Below are positions 63,444 through 64,000 of a DNA stretch of 64,000 nt, in pieces (positions within the stretch are counted from its first letter, which is position 1; each line of letters opens with the position of its first letter). The stretch lies in the NCBI GenBank assembly GCA_902544085.1, contig CACCAP010000005.1:1-64000 (forward strand), in the 5' to 3' direction. Origin of the DNA: an uncultured Bacteroidota bacterium. Its GTDB lineage: Bacteria; Bacteroidota; Bacteroidia; Flavobacteriales; Flavobacteriaceae. The notes under the pieces were generated by a model. That model saw only the letters and a program-made list of their open reading frames with translations, was not told the origin of the DNA and made no database searches. A program made the position numbers and the translations under genes.

Positions 63444-64000
63444 CTAAATTATCTCATTAATTGCAGTAACAAGATCTTTGTCTTTTGAATATGTTATTTG
63501 AAAGCAATCACAATTCAAAAACCAGTTCATAAATGATTTGGCTGCGACATTATTCATATTTATAAAAGAATCATCTAAAAAATGTATCAATAAATCTTTA
63601 TTATTTATTTTACTGATTTTAATATTTGAATTCTTTTTAAAACTAATCTTGATTATTTTTTGACATGGTATTAGTTTTATTTTTGAGTCATTATTCTTAG
63701 GGTAAATATATTTGCTAGGACCTTTGGGTCCTATTGTTTCACAAACATGAAAGCTGTTATCCAACAATTGCTTAATTTTTTTGTAACCATTAGGCTTTAC
63801 TGACATGGCATTGGGAAAATATCCAATTTTACCCTCTCTCGTAAGTGGTGACATATCATCACAAACAAGATTAAAACCATTTTTTAATAAAATTGATGAA
63901 GATAAGGTTTTTCCACTCCCAGATTTACCCATAATAATTATACCTTTATCTTCCTTAGAAATAGTAGTGCCATGTAAAAAACCTGTCCAACTTTTGTATT
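63444..64000 (-). CDS. HPr-kinase-like P-loop protein (5' end outside the window)
   Basis: The frame is open from base 64000, so the start is missing. Visible are FLHGTTISKEDKGIIIMGK followed by SGSGKT (Walker A), then NGFNLVCDDMSPLTREGKIG. This is the layout of the HprK C-terminal kinase-like domain used by 'HPr kinase' relatives, where a P-loop is followed by a DD motif. True HPr and a sugar phosphotransferase system are not seen here. Relatives occur in peptide-modification and polysaccharide gene clusters, so the substrate is open. It converges on the tRNA-Thr gene with 22 bp between. Confidence 0.75.
   Translation of the reverse strand, partial: YKSWTGFLHGTTISKEDKGIIIMGKSGSGKTLSSSILLKNGFNLVCDDMSPLTREGKIGYFPNAMSVKPNGYKKIKQLLDNSFHVCETIGPKGPSKYIYPKNNDSKIKLIPCQKIIKISFKKNSNIKISKINNKDLLIHFLDDSFINMNNVAAKSFMNWFLNCDCFQITYSKDKDLVTAINEII

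Noticed and set aside
1-64000. Mobile elements, prophage, CRISPR arrays, rRNA genes
   Set aside because: I looked for transposase, phage and Cas motifs, spaced repeats and rRNA sequence and saw none. The tyrosine recombinase is in its normal XerC position.

Overview
The window is AT-rich, gene-dense DNA that most resembles a member of the Bacteroidota, probably a streamlined marine flavobacterium. This is inference from gene content. The support is: TAnnTTTG-type -7 promoter elements with no clear Shine-Dalgarno sequences; a C-terminal type IX secretion-like domain; DUF1573, DUF4136, porin_10-like and carboxypeptidase-regulatory-like envelope proteins; and gene orders typical of the group (rsfS-ftsH-LUD-cdsA-psd, rpsU-xerC-tRNA cluster). 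No insertion sequence, prophage, rRNA operon or CRISPR array was seen. No stretch above about 300 bases lacks a gene.

Layout. 1-9.5 kb: end of alaS, envelope lipoproteins, a large zinc metalloprotease, lysS, lipB, an unknown 761-residue lipoprotein and rnhB. 9.5-21.3 kb: a putative porin, the glutamate synthase pair gltB-gltD, then nhaD-folC-lipoprotein-outer-membrane protein. The last of these is interrupted at a run of 15 T. 21.3-30.8 kb: tRNA-Val, membrane proteins, an esterase, the DUF1800/DUF1501 pair, a coiled-coil protein with a degenerate zinc ribbon, a NIF3 protein and lpxK. 30.8-35.2 kb: lipA, then murB, a small cysteine-rich protein, an ECF sigma factor and an atypical Nramp-like transporter, with DUF1573. 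35.2-48.5 kb: valS and housekeeping genes (psd, cdsA, LUD, ftsH, rsfS, birA, pyrE, NUDIX, coaD, ddl, PASTA, rluD, yaaA). 48.5-56.5 kb: a complete trp operon, trpE-G-D-C-F-B-(sulfatase)-A. 56.5-64 kb: rhodanese, PspC-like protein, AGCS symporter, acyl-CoA dehydrogenase, rpsU, xerC, two PH-domain proteins, the tRNA cluster Thr-Tyr-Gly-Thr, and the end of an HPr-kinase-like gene.

Main points. (1) The trp operon is preceded by a 21-codon reading frame with tandem Trp codons. It is followed by a perfect hairpin and T9 tract that runs directly into the trpE start codon. This is a textbook-like ribosome-mediated attenuator candidate. (2) A Cys-type sulfatase lipoprotein is embedded between trpB and trpA and overlaps both. 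(3) A T15 tract lies in the signal-peptide region of an outer-membrane protein; one extra T would restore the frame. This suggests phase variation, transcriptional slippage or a read error. (4) All twelve convergent protein-gene pairs end within 3 bp of each other or overlap. There is no room between them for ordinary terminators.
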